Counted from the stretch's first letter, positions 43,454 through 51,906 are shown. The stretch is DNA of 64,000 nt from JAKZRT01 sp965247915 (GCA_965247915.1 OZ252048.1:1-64000), one strand, 5' to 3'. The notes: generated by a model from the letters alone, not told the origin. Made by a program: numbers and translations.

Positions 43454-43871
43454 CTAGATCTTCTGAACAATTTTCGGGGCGGCTTCGGGCCCGGACAGCA
43501 CGCGGCGCTTGTCGGCGTCCTTGGTGTAGTGCTCGATTTCCTTCAGACTTTCATGACCAACCCAAGCGCCGATCTGGTGCGTCGTGGCACCGCGTTCGGC
43601 CAGCAAGACGCAGCGGGTGCCGCGCAGGCCGTGGGCGGTTTTCGTCAAAATGCCTGCCGCGCGCGCGGCGTTTTCGGGGGCGATGCTGGCCGCGTTCGGC
43701 TTTGAGGTAGGCGCTCAGGAAATCCGGGTGATTCTCAGGCAGGTCGGGCATCCGCGCACCTCTGGCGCGATGATAGACGTAATAAATTCCGTCCTGGTGA
43801 AACCGCCTGAGACCCTTCAACCGGTGCGCCCCCACTTGCCGTTTTGGTCCGCGCTGTTTTCCCCCTGACAC
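43454..43871 (-). pseudogene. Tyrosine-recombinase integrase remnant with the central part deleted
   Basis: The N-terminal part (GLRRFHQDGIYYVYHRARGARMPDLPENHPDF, ending near 43715) joins, in another frame, the C-terminal catalytic part: AARAAGILTKTAHGLRGTR (His and Arg of the box II), GHESLKEIEHYTK (His and the nucleophilic Tyr). A full integrase of this type is about 350 aa; roughly 200 central residues including the first catalytic Arg are missing. It cannot recombine on its own. It overlaps the excisionase gene, which is the normal xis-int order. Confidence 0.8.
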
Positions 43872-44083
43872 CCGCTTTTCTCCTCCTCATACCGTCTTTT
43901 CTCCTCCTCATACCGTAAGGAATCAGCATAAGCGTCGAGATCGTGTCTGTCATGAAGCTTTTTTCCACCCAGTAGGCGGCGGCGAAATCCAAGCCCACGC
44001 AGGGTCGTTTCGGATATCGATAAATATTGAGCGGCCTTAGGACTGGACAACAGGCGCGGCGGAAATTGGATAGTCGTTGTCAT
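43817..44083 (-). CDS. xis: Excisionase-like helix-turn-helix protein
   Basis: 88 aa. N-terminal MerR/AlpA-type HTH (LLSSPKAAQYLSISETTLRGLGF, then DRHDLDAYADSL), as in phage excisionases and AlpA regulators. The tail is charged and contains a tandem RYEEEK duplication from a repeated DNA segment. The start overlaps the end of the 39-aa gene (ATGA) and the 3' end overlaps the integrase start, so it belongs to the early operon. Confidence 0.7.
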   Translation of the reverse strand: MTTTIQFPPRLLSSPKAAQYLSISETTLRGLGFRRRLLGGKKLHDRHDLDAYADSLRYEEEKRRYEEEKSGCQGENSADQNGKWGRTG

Positions 44084-44199
44084 CGGTTCGCGAGCTCCAA
44101 CAGCACATCGGCGTGGCAGGGCTGGTCAAGGCGACACCAACAGGCGCGGGCGAATTCTGCCTCAACATCGATCAGGAACTGTTCGAGATTAGCTGTCAT
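44080..44199 (-). CDS. 39-aa phage protein
   Basis: Starts with ATG 44199 overlapping the restored stop of the DUF5131 gene (ATGA) and ends in an ATGA overlap with the excisionase. It contains two Cys and one His (ACWCRLDQPCHADVLLEL). Not recognised; the tight overlaps argue that it is translated. Confidence 0.55.
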   Translation of the reverse strand: MTANLEQFLIDVEAEFARACWCRLDQPCHADVLLELANR

Positions 44200-45097
44200 T
44201 CCGGCATCTCCCGCACCATCAGATCGTCGGGGATCGGGGCCTTGCGCGCCATCTGTTTCATGAAAAACGCGGTCCCGGCGTCTGCGCATTGGCTTTGGAT
44301 CGATCTTGCCCAGTGGGGTTCATGTCGCGGGCCTTGGGACCGGTTTCACCACCGACGATGATCCAGCCGAGTTGTCCGCTAGCGGCCCATTCTTTGCCGG
44401 GTGCTTCCAACCAGGTTTCCCGGCCTGTCAAAGCGTTTCGATTACCGCAAATGTCGTTTCCGCCGAACTCCATTCTCGTAAAGTTCACGGGCCCCAACAA
44501 CGGCTCTGCACTTACGAACCGCACGGCGGCTGGCGTGTTCAACAAATGAGGGATGCGCTCGTTGGCTGTGGCCTGATTTTCGACCGATGTGCCGATCCAG
44601 ACGTTTGGAAGGGGCCAGCCCCGATCAGTCGGCTGCCTGTAACGATACTTGAGTTTGTCGGCGGCATTTTGAATGTCGAGGTGACGGCCCGCATCAATCA
44701 CCAGTCGGAGATATACCCGTCCCCGCTCAGGCCGCTTTGTCAGCACCTGAAACGTATGCTGCGGACAAAGCGCCATGACGGCAAACACCCGGTCGATCCA
44801 TTCATCCGGCACATTCTCATGGAACAAATCACCGTGCGCACAGACGAAGATCATCCGGGGCTTGCGCCAGCGCAGCGGCTGATCCAACCATTGCTCGTTG
44901 AACCGGACCTCGCCCGTGAACTTTGCTTCGCCTGCGGCGTTGAGGCGTGCAAGCCCCTCGCGGCTCGGGTGATGTTTCAAACCGGTTGCGGCCAGGCGCG
45001 CAGCATAGCAGTGGCGACACCCGTCGCTGACCAGCGTGCAACCGGTGATCGGGTTCCATGTGGCATCGGTCCATTCGATTTTGGTTGTATCAGCCAT
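44196..45097 (-). pseudogene. DUF5131 (Gp37/Gp68-type) phage protein, frameshifted near its C-terminus
   Basis: Opening TKIEWTDATWNPITGCTLVSDGCRHCYAA carries the CxxxxxxxCxxCY cysteine signature of this radical-SAM-like family. AEPLLGPV and GGETGPKARDMNP are present. Near 44311 one T is missing on the minus strand (ACTGGG for ACTTGGG), so the printed frame ends in a junk tail; restoring it gives ARSIQSQCADAGTAFFMKQ and ends at TGA 44196-44198, overlapping the next gene. Function in phages is unknown. Confidence 0.8.
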
Positions 45098-45221
45098 GCG
45101 CGGCTTTCGCGTATTCGTAGGCTTGGTTCAGCACGTATTTCATGGGCTCGTCGGCCTCAATCGGCGCAAACTGAAGGCCGCCAAGATCGATTATCTCGGT
45201 GTTTTTGGCCTTGTCTGCCAT
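45090..45221 (-). CDS. 43-aa phage protein
   Basis: ATG 45221 to TGA 45090, reading MADKAKNTEIIDLGGLQF... and overlapping the DUF5131 start by 8 nt. Unrecognised; kept because of the coupled position in the leftward operon. Confidence 0.5.
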   Translation of the reverse strand: MADKAKNTEIIDLGGLQFAPIEADEPMKYVLNQAYEYAKAAHG

Positions 45222-45257
45222 CACCCCGCCCCCGCCAGCCGGTCTCTCGTTATGCGT

Positions 45258-45638
45258 TCATGCCGGCTCACTGAATTTCACCCCGCGTTCGGTGCCCCAA
45301 GCATCCATGAAATCCATGAGTTCGGTCATCTGTTCCTTGTTCAACTTTGAAGACCGAAACCCCGCCGGAAACGGTTCGCCGTTCAGCCCCGGCATGAAAT
45401 GGACCTCGTGATTGCAGGCATGCATGAAAAGGTCTTTCCATTGCTCCGGTGTGTACTTTCTGCCGTTGTGTTCAAGCTGTTGAGCAACGTCTGTAAGCAT
45501 TGCCCACATGCGGGAATTTTGGGGGATTGATCGACCGGGCTTCTTGAACGTGACAACTGTGTTGGCTGGCGCGATTTCCGCCCAGTGCCGCACAAGCGCC
45601 CGGTCGTGGGGTGTTGATATGAGAACGGTTGCGGGCAC
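45258..45638 (-). CDS. ninB: NinB-like recombination protein
   Basis: 126 aa with the NinB signature KPGRSIPQNSRMWAMLTDVAQQL followed by WKDLFMHACNHEVHFMPG and SSKLNKEQMTELMDFMDAWGTERGV. NinB (Orf) of lambda is a recombination mediator that binds single-stranded DNA and SSB and can substitute for RecFOR. Starts one base inside the end of the upstream gene. Confidence 0.87.
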   Translation of the reverse strand: MPATVLISTPHDRALVRHWAEIAPANTVVTFKKPGRSIPQNSRMWAMLTDVAQQLEHNGRKYTPEQWKDLFMHACNHEVHFMPGLNGEPFPAGFRSSKLNKEQMTELMDFMDAWGTERGVKFSEPA

Positions 45639-46284
45639 TAGAACGGGATACTATCTCCGCCACCAAACGGGTCATCCGTCTCGGGGTTTTCTGCCTGTCC
45701 GTTTGACGACCCGGAAGGTGCGGCGAATAGCTCTTGGTATTCAGGTGACCGCGTAATCGTGCCCTGAAGCCCCTCGGACAGGTTGTCGAAAACCAGTTGG
45801 TCGAAGTTACTGAGGTCCAGAAAGATAAATTCGCCCTCCGGTTTCGACCATGCTCCCTTCCCACCAGGGGGCAGCAGAATGGCCTGCATATTAGCGTAGG
45901 TTTTGCCGTCCTTATGCTCGTGTGCAATCTGAATAAGCGCGCCAACCCCCAGAAGGGTTTTCATGTCGAAAGTCTGGTATTCTTCCTCAGTGAAAGCGCG
46001 CCCACGCCAGCTTTCCAGGCGCTGCCGCATGATTGCATTCTCGTGCAAGAAAAGGTCATTCGCTCAAAGTGAACGACCGGACCCTCGTTTACCTGGCCGT
46101 CTTTTTCCCACGAAACGCGCTCACTTGGAATCTCCCAGCCGAAAAGCATCTTGTGTTTGGGGCTGGGATACATTTGTGAACCAGGCTGGGTTCCAAGGTC
46201 TATAAGCCTTGTAAGTACTGCCATATGTTGGCCTGCGGGGGTGGGGGTAAAGTCGCCCCCGGAACTTGGGTCTGGAAGTTTCAT
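45638..46284 (-). pseudogene. Phage early protein, possible single-strand-annealing-system partner, frameshifted
   Basis: Starts at ATG 46284 (KLPDPSSGGDFTPTPAGQHM) and, after a one-base loss in an A-rich run near 46050 (AGAAAA), continues with LHENAIMRQRLESWRGRAF to the stop at 45638. The joined protein is about 215 aa with an acidic proline-rich tail (ENPETDDPFGGGDSIPF). DUF669-like; homologs sit beside NinB or recombinases, so a role in replication or recombination is inferred. Confidence 0.65.
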
Positions 46285-46312
46285 TGGTTCAATCCTTCAG
46301 TGATATAGTGGG

Positions 46313-47002
46313 TCAAACGGCGCGTTTTTCCTTGCGGATTATCACACCATCAATGTCACGCCGTCCTTCGCGGACGGCGCGGGCGACATATCCCTCCATG
46401 AATTCCATCACGGCGGGCTTGTCGTTTCGGACGATCCAGTTGATGCAGGCTTTCGGATCGACAATTTCCGGAACAGTGAACGTGCGCAGGCCGGTTACCT
46501 TTTCGACGGCCTGTGCGGCGCGTTCCATTTCACGAGCTCGTGCGGCCAGATCGTCGGCCTCGCGCCGTTCTTCGATATTGCCCATGTCGGCCTGATTTTT
46601 CGCGGCCCCGGCTTCACGGGCCTTGTTATCCGCTTCGTCCCGCAAGCGCCGCGCTTCTGCGGCTTTTTCAGCGGCCAGCCTGGTTTTGAACTTGCCGACG
46701 ATTGTGGTCAGCCCGGACTTCATTCGCCCGAAGTCGTCAAGCAACGGTTTCCATTCTGCGACCACTGCATCGCCAGCTTCCTTGTGGGGGCGATAAGCGG
46801 TTTCCTTGGCGGCTTTCGCCTCTTTCTCCGCGTCCTTGACGCCCTTCAAAAGAGCATCGACAGATTTCATCTGGTCTTCGGTTTCGACCGCGTAGCCGCC
46901 CAGCCAGTTTTCGACCTCAAGGATCAAGTCGGAATACTCACTCTTGATGGACGCAGGATCGGGGGGCGGCTGGTTGTGGCCGATTGCTGCAAGTTCGTTC
47001 AT
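46313..47002 (-). CDS. Coiled-coil phage protein
   Basis: 229 aa from ATG 47002 with AGGAGA at good spacing; the frame opens upstream to 47197 but lacks likeness. A long helical middle (AAEKAAEARRLRDEADNKAREAG) predicts a coiled coil, and the C-terminal part reads VTGLRTFTVPEIVDPKACINWIV. Unrecognised; typical of early phage operons. Confidence 0.65.
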   Translation of the reverse strand: MNELAAIGHNQPPPDPASIKSEYSDLILEVENWLGGYAVETEDQMKSVDALLKGVKDAEKEAKAAKETAYRPHKEAGDAVVAEWKPLLDDFGRMKSGLTTIVGKFKTRLAAEKAAEARRLRDEADNKAREAGAAKNQADMGNIEERREADDLAARAREMERAAQAVEKVTGLRTFTVPEIVDPKACINWIVRNDKPAVMEFMEGYVARAVREGRRDIDGVIIRKEKRAV

Positions 47003-47088
47003 CTGCTGTCTCCTTTTGTGCGAAGCGCGGGTTCCTGATTTCAGCTGCCGGTTACGTCCCCCGGTCCAGCCCACGCCTCGCGTCCCCG

Positions 47089-47280
47089 TTATGGGGATTG
47101 GTTCAATCGTACTTCGTTCCAGTTGTGCATCACGCCGTAAGTCGCCGATCCGGCAATCACGGAAATGCCCAGAGCGAGGCACGTCAGCGCCAGCCATTTC
47201 TTCCAGCGGACCGGTTCAAAATCACGCGGTGTGAAGTCTTCCATGGCTGCGTCTATGGGGAGGCGGGGGAAGTGTTTCAT
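47089..47280 (-). CDS. 63-aa single-pass membrane protein
   Basis: ATG 47280. One hydrophobic helix (WLALTCLALGISVIAGSATYGV) after a polar N-terminus (DFTPRDFEPVRWKK). Unrecognised. The longer frame to 47397 overlaps the neighbour in an unlikely way. Confidence 0.45.
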   Translation of the reverse strand: MKHFPRLPIDAAMEDFTPRDFEPVRWKKWLALTCLALGISVIAGSATYGVMHNWNEVRLNQSP

Positions 47281-47360
47281 GGGGGCGGCCCTTATCTCAA
47301 AAGCGCGGCGGACTTGCCTTGTTCCAGCGCCGTTACCAACGGGCTTCAGCGGGCCGAGCA

Positions 47361-47738
47361 TCATGCACCACCCTGGGCAGCCCGCAAGCAGGCCCATTTG
47401 TCGTTTTCATCGGCAGTCTCCTGGCGGATTTCCGCGTCGTAATCCTGCTGACAATCTGCGCAGACATGTTCGCCGGTAAATTCGCTGGTCCGCATTTGAT
47501 CGCGTTGGCCTATGTCACCGCAGTGGGGGCATTTTTCGAGTGCGTCCGCACAGTCGTTGCAAATCGCCGGTTCATCCGCGTCAATGTTTCCGAAGGCTTG
47601 AGAAAGCATCGGCTGCAATAGCTTTTCGGCCAGTGGAAATCCGCCATGTTCGGGAAAGTCCGAGGCGTGGAGCGAGTCCTTGCAAAGCGCACAGGGGAAC
47701 CGTTCTGTGTCGAGGTACTCGTGGGCTGCCATGTGCAT
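47361..47738 (-). CDS. Zinc-finger-like phage protein
   Basis: 125 aa with four CxxC pairs (CALC, CNDC, CPHC, CADC), suggesting one or two bound zinc ions. First gene of the leftward operon, directly behind the operator-containing promoter region. Function unknown. Confidence 0.65.
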   Translation of the reverse strand: MHMAAHEYLDTERFPCALCKDSLHASDFPEHGGFPLAEKLLQPMLSQAFGNIDADEPAICNDCADALEKCPHCGDIGQRDQMRTSEFTGEHVCADCQQDYDAEIRQETADENDKWACLRAAQGGA

Positions 47739-47771
47739 CAGATATCTCCCTTGGCTTGGGGAGAACGTAAT

Positions 47772-47787
47772 GTAGGTTTAATCCTAC
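47772..47787. promoter_or_regulatory. Left operator OL1
   Basis: GTAGGTTTAATCCTAC, a palindrome of the form GTAGG-N6-CCTAC, 33 bp before the first leftward gene. It sits between a TTGACG -35 and a weak TACGTT -10 (spacing 17) on the minus strand, so a bound repressor would block the early-left promoter. Confidence 0.75.
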
Positions 47788-47799
47788 GTCAACAGGTAA

Positions 47800-47815
47800 A
47801 TAGGAAAAACCCTAC
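47800..47815. promoter_or_regulatory. Left operator OL2
   Basis: ATAGGAAAAACCCTAC, one mismatch in the left arm of GTAGG-N6-CCTAC. Spaced 28 bp centre to centre from OL1, close to three helical turns, which would allow cooperative binding. Confidence 0.6.
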
Positions 47816-47847
47816 TCACCCATCCGAATCATGTGCTGGAAGGGCGG

Positions 47848-47952
47848 TTAGAGCCCGCAGTAAGTTCGGTTTCTTTCGATGAAGCGGCTAAACTCTCGCG
47901 TGTCGATGAGGACCGACTGCGGAACCCGGGTTCCATCGCTATAAGTCAGCAT
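47848..47952 (-). CDS. Possible 34-aa ORF between operators and RDD gene
   Basis: ATG 47952 to TAA 47848 (MLTYSDGTRVPQS...). Its start overlaps the 3' end of the RDD gene. No recognisable family; coding status uncertain. Confidence 0.3.
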   Translation of the reverse strand: MLTYSDGTRVPQSVLIDTREFSRFIERNRTYCGL

Positions 47953-48493
47953 TCTTAATAACTAGTGTATTCGCCATCATATCATGCAAACCGCGCTTCT
48001 GCTTTGTCCAACCAGCCATAAAATATCCAATAAGCAATATTATTCCAGAAAAAATCTTTGCAAAGTGCCTGCCCGTTGCTCGCCCAAAACCAACTCTGTT
48101 TCCATCGCCACCCACTACGCGCAACCCAAGCGCCTTTTTGCCAAGCGTAGCCTGCCACTTAGAGCTTTCCATTGCTGCAAAGTAAATCCATGCAATAAAA
48201 ATTCCCAACAACGTGCCTGCACTCTCAGCAACAGCTTGTATCTCTATCAAATTTGCCCCGCTATTGCCCATTTCATAGCCAATTGTATAGCCAAGCACAT
48301 AGCTAGCAGGAAAAGTAATAATAGATATAGCAATTGCATCAATAATAACTGCAATCGCCCTCATCCAAAACCCAGCATAAGTAAATCTCCCATCTCTATT
48401 TGCGACATTGAAAATCGCATATATTCCCATTCCACCCACAAAAAGAATGTAAAGAAGAAAGATGAGACCTGGTAGACCAATATTGTTTAGCAT
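47939..48493 (-). CDS. RDD-family membrane protein
   Basis: 184 aa with four to five membrane segments, an RDD-type core (AGFWMRAIAVIIDAIAISII) and LGKKALGLRVVGGDGNRVGFGRA. RDD proteins include transporters and proteins of unknown role. Codon use and AT content differ sharply from neighbours (about half AT), so it is probably recent cargo. Ends in TAG. Confidence 0.78.
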   Translation of the reverse strand: MLNNIGLPGLIFLLYILFVGGMGIYAIFNVANRDGRFTYAGFWMRAIAVIIDAIAISIITFPASYVLGYTIGYEMGNSGANLIEIQAVAESAGTLLGIFIAWIYFAAMESSKWQATLGKKALGLRVVGGDGNRVGFGRATGRHFAKIFSGIILLIGYFMAGWTKQKRGLHDMMANTLVIKNADL

Positions 48494-48495
48494 TT

Positions 48496-48708
48496 TCAGA
48501 CCTTTCCAGTTTTATGCCGCTCATGTTCACCATCTCTTTTCCCGTCAATACGGTCAAGCCTCTTGCGCAAAAAAACCAATAATACGCTCCAGTCAGACCT
48601 CACCTTTGCTTCCAAAGCATAAATAACTATGGAGACATGCACATGAAGAACATTGATGAGGTGCGGCAACAGCTGGAGCGAGCATTTGCACGCTACATAA
48701 ACCGACAT
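48496..48708 (-). CDS. Possible 70-aa protein upstream of the RDD gene
   Basis: Frame from ATG 48708 (MSVYVACKCSLQLLPHL) to the stop at 48496, ending 3 nt before the RDD start. Contains ALEAKVRSDWSVLLVFLRKRLDRIDGK, which looks helical. Low complexity in places and no family, so support is only moderate. Confidence 0.35.
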   Translation of the reverse strand: MSVYVACKCSLQLLPHLINVLHVHVSIVIYALEAKVRSDWSVLLVFLRKRLDRIDGKRDGEHERHKTGKV

Positions 48709-48899
48709 TCCCCATATACCATCCAAATTCGCGGAAATCGTACCACGGCCCCATCTCCAAGGGAACTCTGTTCCCATTGCAGCCATCCGATGACATGATT
48801 TTGGTAATCGGCCAGCGCGTGGAAGGCCATTTGGTCGTTTCTCTTGCCATCCGGACACACCTCTCGTGTCGCAATCTCCTTGCCGTCGATTCCCTCGGC
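48693..48899 (-). other. Open frame just behind the IS1380 transposase
   Basis: The same frame as the transposase stays open after its TAG and reads AEGIDGKEIATREVCPDGK, then FHALADYQNHVIGWLQWE and further to TAG 48693. It has protein-like composition but no start codon near the left end, and could be the tail of a gene cut by the element or a chance frame. Confidence 0.3.
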
Positions 48900-50249
48900 C
48901 TACGCCGGAGCGGGTCTTCGTCGTAGATCATCAATCAGGCTCAAGATTTTCTGGAACAAGCTTCTTGTGACTGCAGCCTCGGCCAATTGAAATGTGACGT
49001 ACCGGCCATGGCTGACAACTTTCGCACCGATCTTGACCAGCTTCTCCCTCAGCGTCGTCAGCGACCATTGCTCCACGGCATCGGGCAACGCCAGGGTACG
49101 CATGAAGTTGCCGAGGTTATAGGCGAGTGCATGCAGCTGGAGCCGGACGGCATTGTTGCGTAACGAACGGCATGACAGCCGCGTCCACTTGATGGCGTTC
49201 TTGCCTTCCCTGATCCATTGCCCGGCAGTGCCGCGCTGATTGTAGAACGCAACAACCCGCTCGGCAGGACGGCTCAGGTTGGTGACGATGAAGCCGACGC
49301 GGGGATACAGTTCCCCTGAGTGCCACTCCACCCTGGCGACGACCCGGCGGGGCTCCGTCCAGCTACCGGCCCGATAGCTGAAGTTCGCGTAATACCGACG
49401 AACTTCCTTCGGCGGCCGACCGACGGGGCGCTTGAGCAGGTGCGCGATGCTGTCGTGCAGCACCTTGTTGGCCGGAAGCCGGATGGCGTACTTGAAGCCT
49501 TCCGCTTCCAGAAACTCATAAACCTCGGGCGAGGCGAAGGCGGCGTCACCACGGAAATAACGCCGGAGTGTCTTGTTCCGGTATCGAGCGACCACCGGGT
49601 CCAACACATCGCGCCATTCATGGGCGCTGTGCACGTTGCCCGGACGCAGGGCGCAACGCTCCAGATCGCCGAACTGGTTGAACACGAACAGCGGGTGATA
49701 GCACGTGCAGCCGAAGTGACCGTTGTAGGCCGTGCCCTCCTGGTCACCGTAGGCCGGGCTGACGGAGCTGTCCATGTCGAGCACGATCATTTTTGGCGGG
49801 TGGCGGTCATGAACCTTTTCGATCCACGCCCCGTTCATGTCGGCCAGGGCTTCAACGTTTGCACCGGTCGCCAGTCGTTCCGTCTCGAAGCGTCCCATCT
49901 GGCTGGTGGAAGCGGCCTGTCTTTCGATGGCCTTGCCGCCAACAATCCAGCGCATGGCGGGATCGCGTCCCAGACGGTCGGCGTCGTTCACATCGTCATA
50001 GCCGCCAAGGCGCCCGAAAACGGACTGGCGAAACTGACCCGTCATGCCGTGCCATCCGTTCTTGCCGGTACGGCTATCCTGGAAAACACCCTCGGCCATC
50101 TCAGTCAGGCCGAGGGCATCGTCAAGCTCCCGGTAGGCGAGCAACCCGGCATCAGAGGTGATCTTGGAACCGTGGAATTCAAGCTTCAATCGACGGTCAA
50201 AAACGACCCGAAGGCACCCCGGTTTCGATTCACCCATCGGGTGTGCCAT
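48900..50249 (-). CDS. IS1380-family transposase
   Basis: 449-aa DDE transposase: MIVLDMDSSVSPAYGDQEGTAYN (first Asp), RYFRGDAAFASPEVYEFLE (second Asp) and LSCRSLRNNAVRLQLHALAYNLGNFMR in the Y2-like C-terminal region. Length and end (LRRRPAPA) are normal, so it appears intact. I could not find convincing terminal inverted repeats, so the element ends are not fixed. It separates the repressor cassette from the RDD cargo. Confidence 0.92.
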   Translation of the reverse strand: MAHPMGESKPGCLRVVFDRRLKLEFHGSKITSDAGLLAYRELDDALGLTEMAEGVFQDSRTGKNGWHGMTGQFRQSVFGRLGGYDDVNDADRLGRDPAMRWIVGGKAIERQAASTSQMGRFETERLATGANVEALADMNGAWIEKVHDRHPPKMIVLDMDSSVSPAYGDQEGTAYNGHFGCTCYHPLFVFNQFGDLERCALRPGNVHSAHEWRDVLDPVVARYRNKTLRRYFRGDAAFASPEVYEFLEAEGFKYAIRLPANKVLHDSIAHLLKRPVGRPPKEVRRYYANFSYRAGSWTEPRRVVARVEWHSGELYPRVGFIVTNLSRPAERVVAFYNQRGTAGQWIREGKNAIKWTRLSCRSLRNNAVRLQLHALAYNLGNFMRTLALPDAVEQWSLTTLREKLVKIGAKVVSHGRYVTFQLAEAAVTRSLFQKILSLIDDLRRRPAPA

Positions 50250-50268
50250 ATCCGCCGCTCCATGTATG

Positions 50269-50688
50269 CTACAACTTCATGATTCTTATAGCAGAATCGC
50301 CTTCTCGCCGCACTGAATATCGACGATACTTGGGAAATGCGGGATAAGAAATCAGAACATAATCGGATACAGACAGGTCTTCGATGACAAAAAGGGGACT
50401 CGGAATTTCGATCATCATGTATCCGCCATTTGTCGGATCGGATTGAATTGAATGCGTAATATTCAGGGATTCGTGGTCTGAGCATTGGGACCCCAAATAT
50501 ACCTGGTCCTCTGCGCCACAATCCATCCAGATCCGAACGTATCCAAGAGAACCGTCGGCACACACCACTTGTTGAGCGCTGTCGAGTTCAATGCGCCAAG
50601 GTGGATTTGCCTGCACCCAGAATCCGTAAAAGTACAAAGCCGTGAAGCCGAGTGCAAAAACCGCAACAAGAATTCCCCCAACCTTCAT
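50269..50688 (-). CDS. Membrane-anchored protein downstream of repressor
   Basis: 139 aa. One N-terminal helix (GGILVAVFALGFTALYFYGFW) and an extracytoplasmic domain of about 110 residues with two cysteines (VVCADGSL, WMDCGAED). AT-rich for this window. Last gene of a repressor-led run; its stop lies 19 bp from the IS1380 transposase start. Position recalls rexB-like or superinfection-exclusion genes; function is inferred from position only. Confidence 0.6.
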   Translation of the reverse strand: MKVGGILVAVFALGFTALYFYGFWVQANPPWRIELDSAQQVVCADGSLGYVRIWMDCGAEDQVYLGSQCSDHESLNITHSIQSDPTNGGYMMIEIPSPLFVIEDLSVSDYVLISYPAFPKYRRYSVRREGDSAIRIMKL

Positions 50689-50697
50689 GCCAGGCGC

Positions 50698-50808
50698 TCA
50701 GATCTTCCTCCCATACCAAATCACTTTCCCGATCGGTTCCACATCCTCAATTCTTCGATCAACAGCCCTGTAGGTTTCTTTGGTAAGGCCGATCCGCCGT
50801 GTCATCAT
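50698..50808 (-). pseudogene. Second repressor C-terminal fragment
   Basis: Frame from ATG 50808 ending TYRAVDRRIEDVEPIGKVIWYGRKI at 50698, nearly identical to the end of the S24 repressor at 51189-51848 (TYRDVDRRIEDVEPIGKVIWYGRKV). Only the last 36 codons remain. It marks a partial duplication or exchange of an immunity region. The stop of the upstream gene overlaps its first codon (ATGA). Confidence 0.7.
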
Positions 50809-51185
50809 ATAGACGTTCGGTTCAGCGGAAAAAAGTTTTGTCGGTGCAACGAATTACAGGTCGCCCATCTGTTTTCCCGTGACCAGTCCGCCCATTCCCA
50901 GCTGGCAAGAGAGTATGAAGAAAGGTCTCCGCCGAGGACGCACAAGAAGGCGCCTGCCGCGAAGAGGGGCCCAAATCCAAAAAATTGGACGATTGACGAA
51001 AACACCCCCAAATTCTCAGCGCTGCCATAAAGCTCGCTCACTCGGCTTGAATATTGGACCGCCGTCACAGCACTAAAGCCGCTGACACAAATCACCAGAA
51101 CCACGTTGAACTGGTATTCACACGTCCCGCTTGTCAGGACCATTGGGGCGAAAAACCCGGCCAAAAATGTCAACAGCAGCGCCAC
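50805..51185 (-). CDS. Hydrophobic protein immediately after the repressor
   Basis: 126 aa from GTG 51185, which lies 3 nt after the repressor TGA. Three hydrophobic stretches (residues 2-18, 27-44, 67-85) predict a membrane protein, then a polar tail that may have been added by the local rearrangement. Expressed with the repressor in the lysogen if the operon is real. Unrecognised. Confidence 0.5.
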   Translation of the reverse strand: MALLLTFLAGFFAPMVLTSGTCEYQFNVVLVICVSGFSAVTAVQYSSRVSELYGSAENLGVFSSIVQFFGFGPLFAAGAFLCVLGGDLSSYSLASWEWADWSRENRWATCNSLHRQNFFPLNRTSI

Positions 51186-51188
51186 TGC

Positions 51189-51848
51189 TCAAACCTTCCT
51201 CCCATACCAGATGACCTTACCGATGGGCTCCACATCCTCAATTCTTCGGTCAACGTCGCGGTAGGTTGGATTGTCCGAGAGAACCTGGATGTGGCCGCTT
51301 TCACTGGCCCGGCCTATGCGCTTGATCTGCAAAACCCCATCGAACCGGATCACAAATAGCCCGTCATACCCGAGGTTCATCTTGGTCACGTCCAGCAGGA
51401 CAATGCTGTCATCGGGAATCGTCGGTTCCATGCTGTCGCCCTTGACCCCGATGATCGCGAGGTTCCCGGGCGAAGAACGGGTCAGACGCTGCAAATAGTC
51501 TGGCGGGAATGCCAGGCTGTGGGATTGTTCTTCGCCTTCGATTATCGCGCCGTGCCCGGCACTGGCTGCCACATCGTAAACCGGGACCAGCCTGGTTCCA
51601 TCCGGGGCATCTCCGAATAGCTCGATACGCTCGAGTCCGGGGCCACCTGTGATCTCGGTCACTGGCACCCCAAGTATGTCCGCCAAACCTTCAAGAGTAG
51701 AGTGCTTTGGGTTCTCCGTTTTTCTCAAGATTATATCCCGAACGCCTGTGTGCCCCATCCCGGCATCCTTGGCGAGACGGGAGGCGTTGGTACCCTTGGC
51801 CTTCATCAGGGCCTCAAGATTGCGCGCAATGATGTCACCGGAGTCCAT
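51189..51848 (-). CDS. CI-like prophage repressor (HTH plus S24 peptidase domain)
   Basis: 219 aa. N-terminal XRE helix-turn-helix (ARNLEALMKAKGTNASRLAKDAGMGHTGVRDI) binds the operators; C-terminal S24 LexA-like domain with catalytic Ser in GDSMEPTIPDD and the Lys in LQIKRIG, allowing self-cleavage when RecA is activated. The start is placed at ATG 51848; a GTG at 51881 with GGAAAG upstream is an alternative. Divergent from the Cro-like gene across operator OR. Confidence 0.9.
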   Translation of the reverse strand: MDSGDIIARNLEALMKAKGTNASRLAKDAGMGHTGVRDIILRKTENPKHSTLEGLADILGVPVTEITGGPGLERIELFGDAPDGTRLVPVYDVAASAGHGAIIEGEEQSHSLAFPPDYLQRLTRSSPGNLAIIGVKGDSMEPTIPDDSIVLLDVTKMNLGYDGLFVIRFDGVLQIKRIGRASESGHIQVLSDNPTYRDVDRRIEDVEPIGKVIWYGRKV

Positions 51849-51906
51849 GTAGGAAATATCAGGGATGGGCGTCCACGCCACAAATATGAACTTTCCTATT
51901 TACAAA

